Source: an uncultured Clostridia bacterium (GTDB lineage: Bacteria; Bacillota; Clostridia; TANB77; CAG-508). From it: DNA of 64,000 nucleotides. Every line of letters starts with the position of its first letter. The stretch's first letter is position 1. The notes beneath the pieces are model-generated. The model worked only from the letters and a program-made list of their open reading frames with translations. It was not told the origin of the DNA and did no database searches. The stretch is taken from the NCBI GenBank assembly GCA_934167095.1, contig CAKPKE010000004.1, positions 1 through 64,000 on the forward strand, given 5' to 3'. Positions 62,739 through 64,000 of this stretch are shown here, piece after piece. The translations under genes were made by a program, and so were the position numbers.

Positions 62739-62779
62739 AAACAAGGGGTTACAAGTTATTGTAATACCTTGTTTTTTTA
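62739..62779 (+). terminator. Terminator of the str cluster
   Basis: ACAAGG and CCTTGT outer arms with GTTACAA/TTGTAAT inner pairing, followed by seven T residues. Confidence 0.85.
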
Positions 62780-62795
62780 TTTATATAAATTCTTA

Positions 62796-62824
62796 TTGAC
62801 TTTTGTGCCAGTTCATTATATACT
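62796..62824 (+). promoter_or_regulatory. Promoter of the NlpC/P60 gene
   Basis: TTGACT (62796-62801), a 17-bp spacer and TATACT (62819-62824). Confidence 0.75.
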
Positions 62825-62873
62825 TTAACTGCTAATAAACTAAAGAACTAAACAAAGTTTATAGGAGAAATAC

Positions 62874-64000
62874 ATGAAAAGAAAATTAATATTAGTAAAC
62901 ATTATAATAGCTGGTGCAATTTTACTTCTTACAACTAAGGTAAATGCAGCAACTGCAACAGTAACAACAGAAACACTAAATTTAAGAGAAAAAGCAGATA
63001 CTTCATCTAATGTATTAGAACTTTTAAATGCAGATGAAAAGCTAGAAATAATTTCAGAAGAAGGTTCATGGTACAAGGTAAAGCATGGAAATAATACAGG
63101 ATATGTAAGTAAGGACTATGTTAAAGTATCTGGAACAGTTGATAGTAACACAAAAAATAATGATGATACAACAACGACAACTGAAACAAATAAAGATTCT
63201 AACAATACTACACCAACATCTGATTTTTCAAATGTTAATGTAGGTGATAAAATAACAATAAGATCTAATACAAAAGTAAGAATATTACCATTAATAAATT
63301 CTCAAACACTTACAGAACTTACAAGTGATACTGAGGCAGAGGTAATATCAATAACAAATAATTGGATTTTTGTATCATTAAATACAATTACAGGTTGGAT
63401 TCCAAAAACTAGTGGAACATCTATAACTCCAAATACAGAAAACTCAAATACAGGTTTAACAACAGGAGCAGAAGAAACTACTACAAATAATGAAGAAACA
63501 AAAACTGAAGCAAAGCCTGAAACAAATCAAACAAATACAACAAATTATTCAGAATCAAAAACAAAATATGTAAATGTAAATTCAGCATATATAAGAAGTG
63601 AAGCTTCAACATCAAGTTCAATTGTAACAACATTAATTAAAGACACTGATGTAAAAGTTACAGGAGAAAGTGGTGACTGGTACAAAATAGAATATAGTTC
63701 ATATTCTGGATATATGTACAAAGAACTATTATCAGATAGCAAGTCTGGTACAACAAACAGAAGTGGTGATACTCTTACAAGAGTAAGCTTGGAAAGTACA
63801 AAATCAACCGCAGGTGATGAAATTGTAAGTTATGCAAAACAATATTTAGGATGTAGTTATGTATATGGTGGTTCAGGACCAAGTACATTTGATTGTTCTG
63901 GATTCACAATGTATGTATATAAACATTTTGGATATTCACTTTCACATTCTGCAACAGCCCAATCTTATGAAGGAACAGCAGTAGCAAAAGAAGATTTACA
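62874..64000 (+). CDS. Exported SH3/NlpC-P60 cell-wall hydrolase (3' truncated by the window)
   Basis: The open frame starts at ATG 62874 after AGGAG and runs off the right edge with 375 residues and no stop. In order: a signal peptide (to about residue 25, VNA-A cut), SH3b domain 1 (about 27-85, LNLREKADTSSNVL), a Thr/Asn linker, a second SH3-like domain (about 120-175, VRILPLINSQTL), another linker, SH3b domain 3 (about 222-280, YIRSEASTSSSIV), and the NlpC/P60 domain from about 315. The catalytic Cys341 is in FDCSGF and LSHSATAQS follows. The catalytic His of the fold lies beyond the edge. It should cut peptide links in peptidoglycan. Confidence 0.92.
   Translation, partial: MKRKLILVNIIIAGAILLLTTKVNAATATVTTETLNLREKADTSSNVLELLNADEKLEIISEEGSWYKVKHGNNTGYVSKDYVKVSGTVDSNTKNNDDTTTTTETNKDSNNTTPTSDFSNVNVGDKITIRSNTKVRILPLINSQTLTELTSDTEAEVISITNNWIFVSLNTITGWIPKTSGTSITPNTENSNTGLTTGAEETTTNNEETKTEAKPETNQTNTTNYSESKTKYVNVNSAYIRSEASTSSSIVTTLIKDTDVKVTGESGDWYKIEYSSYSGYMYKELLSDSKSGTTNRSGDTLTRVSLESTKSTAGDEIVSYAKQYLGCSYVYGGSGPSTFDCSGFTMYVYKHFGYSLSHSATAQSYEGTAVAKEDL

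Noticed and set aside
1..64000. tRNA or rRNA genes
   Set aside because: I looked for the conserved T-arm and 3' CCA context and for rRNA-like stretches in the gaps and found none. Short or unusual ones could be missed without a covariance search.

Overview
The window is AT-rich, densely coded DNA from a spore-forming, Gram-positive Clostridia-type bacterium. Sporulation markers are spoIIE, CotF-type coat proteins, a Spo0E-like phosphatase and a G5/SleB-type hydrolase. Other Firmicutes-type genes are mecA, a YwlE-like phosphatase, pcrA, the yfmF/yfmH pair and rpsU-yqeY. Start regions carry strong AGGAGG sites and promoters are mostly TTGACA-17-TATAAT-like. No tRNA, rRNA or CRISPR array was seen. 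An uncultured gut lineage fits, but the species cannot be named from the sequence.

Layout: (1) 1-6.4 kb is accessory. It holds an HxlR regulator and a decayed second copy, a double SnoaL protein, an operon of flavin/ferredoxin protein, Zn-type macrodomain and class M sirtuin, then a large serine recombinase. The recombinase lies directly against the 3' half of a ZIP metal transporter gene, suggesting that an element integrated into that gene. (2) 6.8-14.5 kb holds a protein-arginine-phosphatase-like gene, pcrA, two CotF-like genes, an M23 peptidase, a neighbouring cohesin-protein and dockerin-protein pair, and mecA on the minus strand. (3) 14.9-20.4 kb is the shape and division cluster DUF4321-mreB-mreC-mreD-PBP2-minC. 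(4) 20.5-25.5 kb holds three small Asn-rich minus-strand genes, an 800-bp gap with a candidate small RNA, spoIIE and an XRE regulator. (5) 25.7-29.3 kb encodes two secreted proteins that share a prepilin-like N-terminus but have unrelated C-termini: an FGE/C-lectin-like domain in one, GH5 plus DUF285 repeats in the other. (6) 29.4-40.4 kb is housekeeping: WG-repeat protein, acpS, tatD, G5/SleB protein, exoA, AI-2E-type exporter, rpsU-yqeY, yfmF/yfmH and a Spo0E-like gene.

(7) 40.4-54.3 kb is the most unusual part: a type IV secretion-like locus. It has three VirB2/TrbC-like pilins, a PrgI-like protein, a VirB4 split into two genes, a VirB6/TrbL-like channel with a long tail, two NTF2/VirB8-like membrane proteins, and a 1208-residue surface protein joining an alpha/beta hydrolase, a glucosaminidase and a C39-like peptidase. 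No relaxase, VirD4 coupling protein or integrase is present, and ordinary chromosomal genes lie on both sides, so it may be a resident secretion machine rather than a conjugative element. (8) 54.5-57.7 kb holds a dacF-like carboxypeptidase, a precise 32-bp-period repeat array and an AbiEi/AbiEii toxin-antitoxin pair with an inverted-repeat operator over its promoter. (9) 57.8-64 kb is the str cluster rpsL-rpsG-fusA-tuf. Two copies of a covarying structured element lie in its first two gaps, and a truncated SH3/NlpC-P60 wall hydrolase runs off the end.
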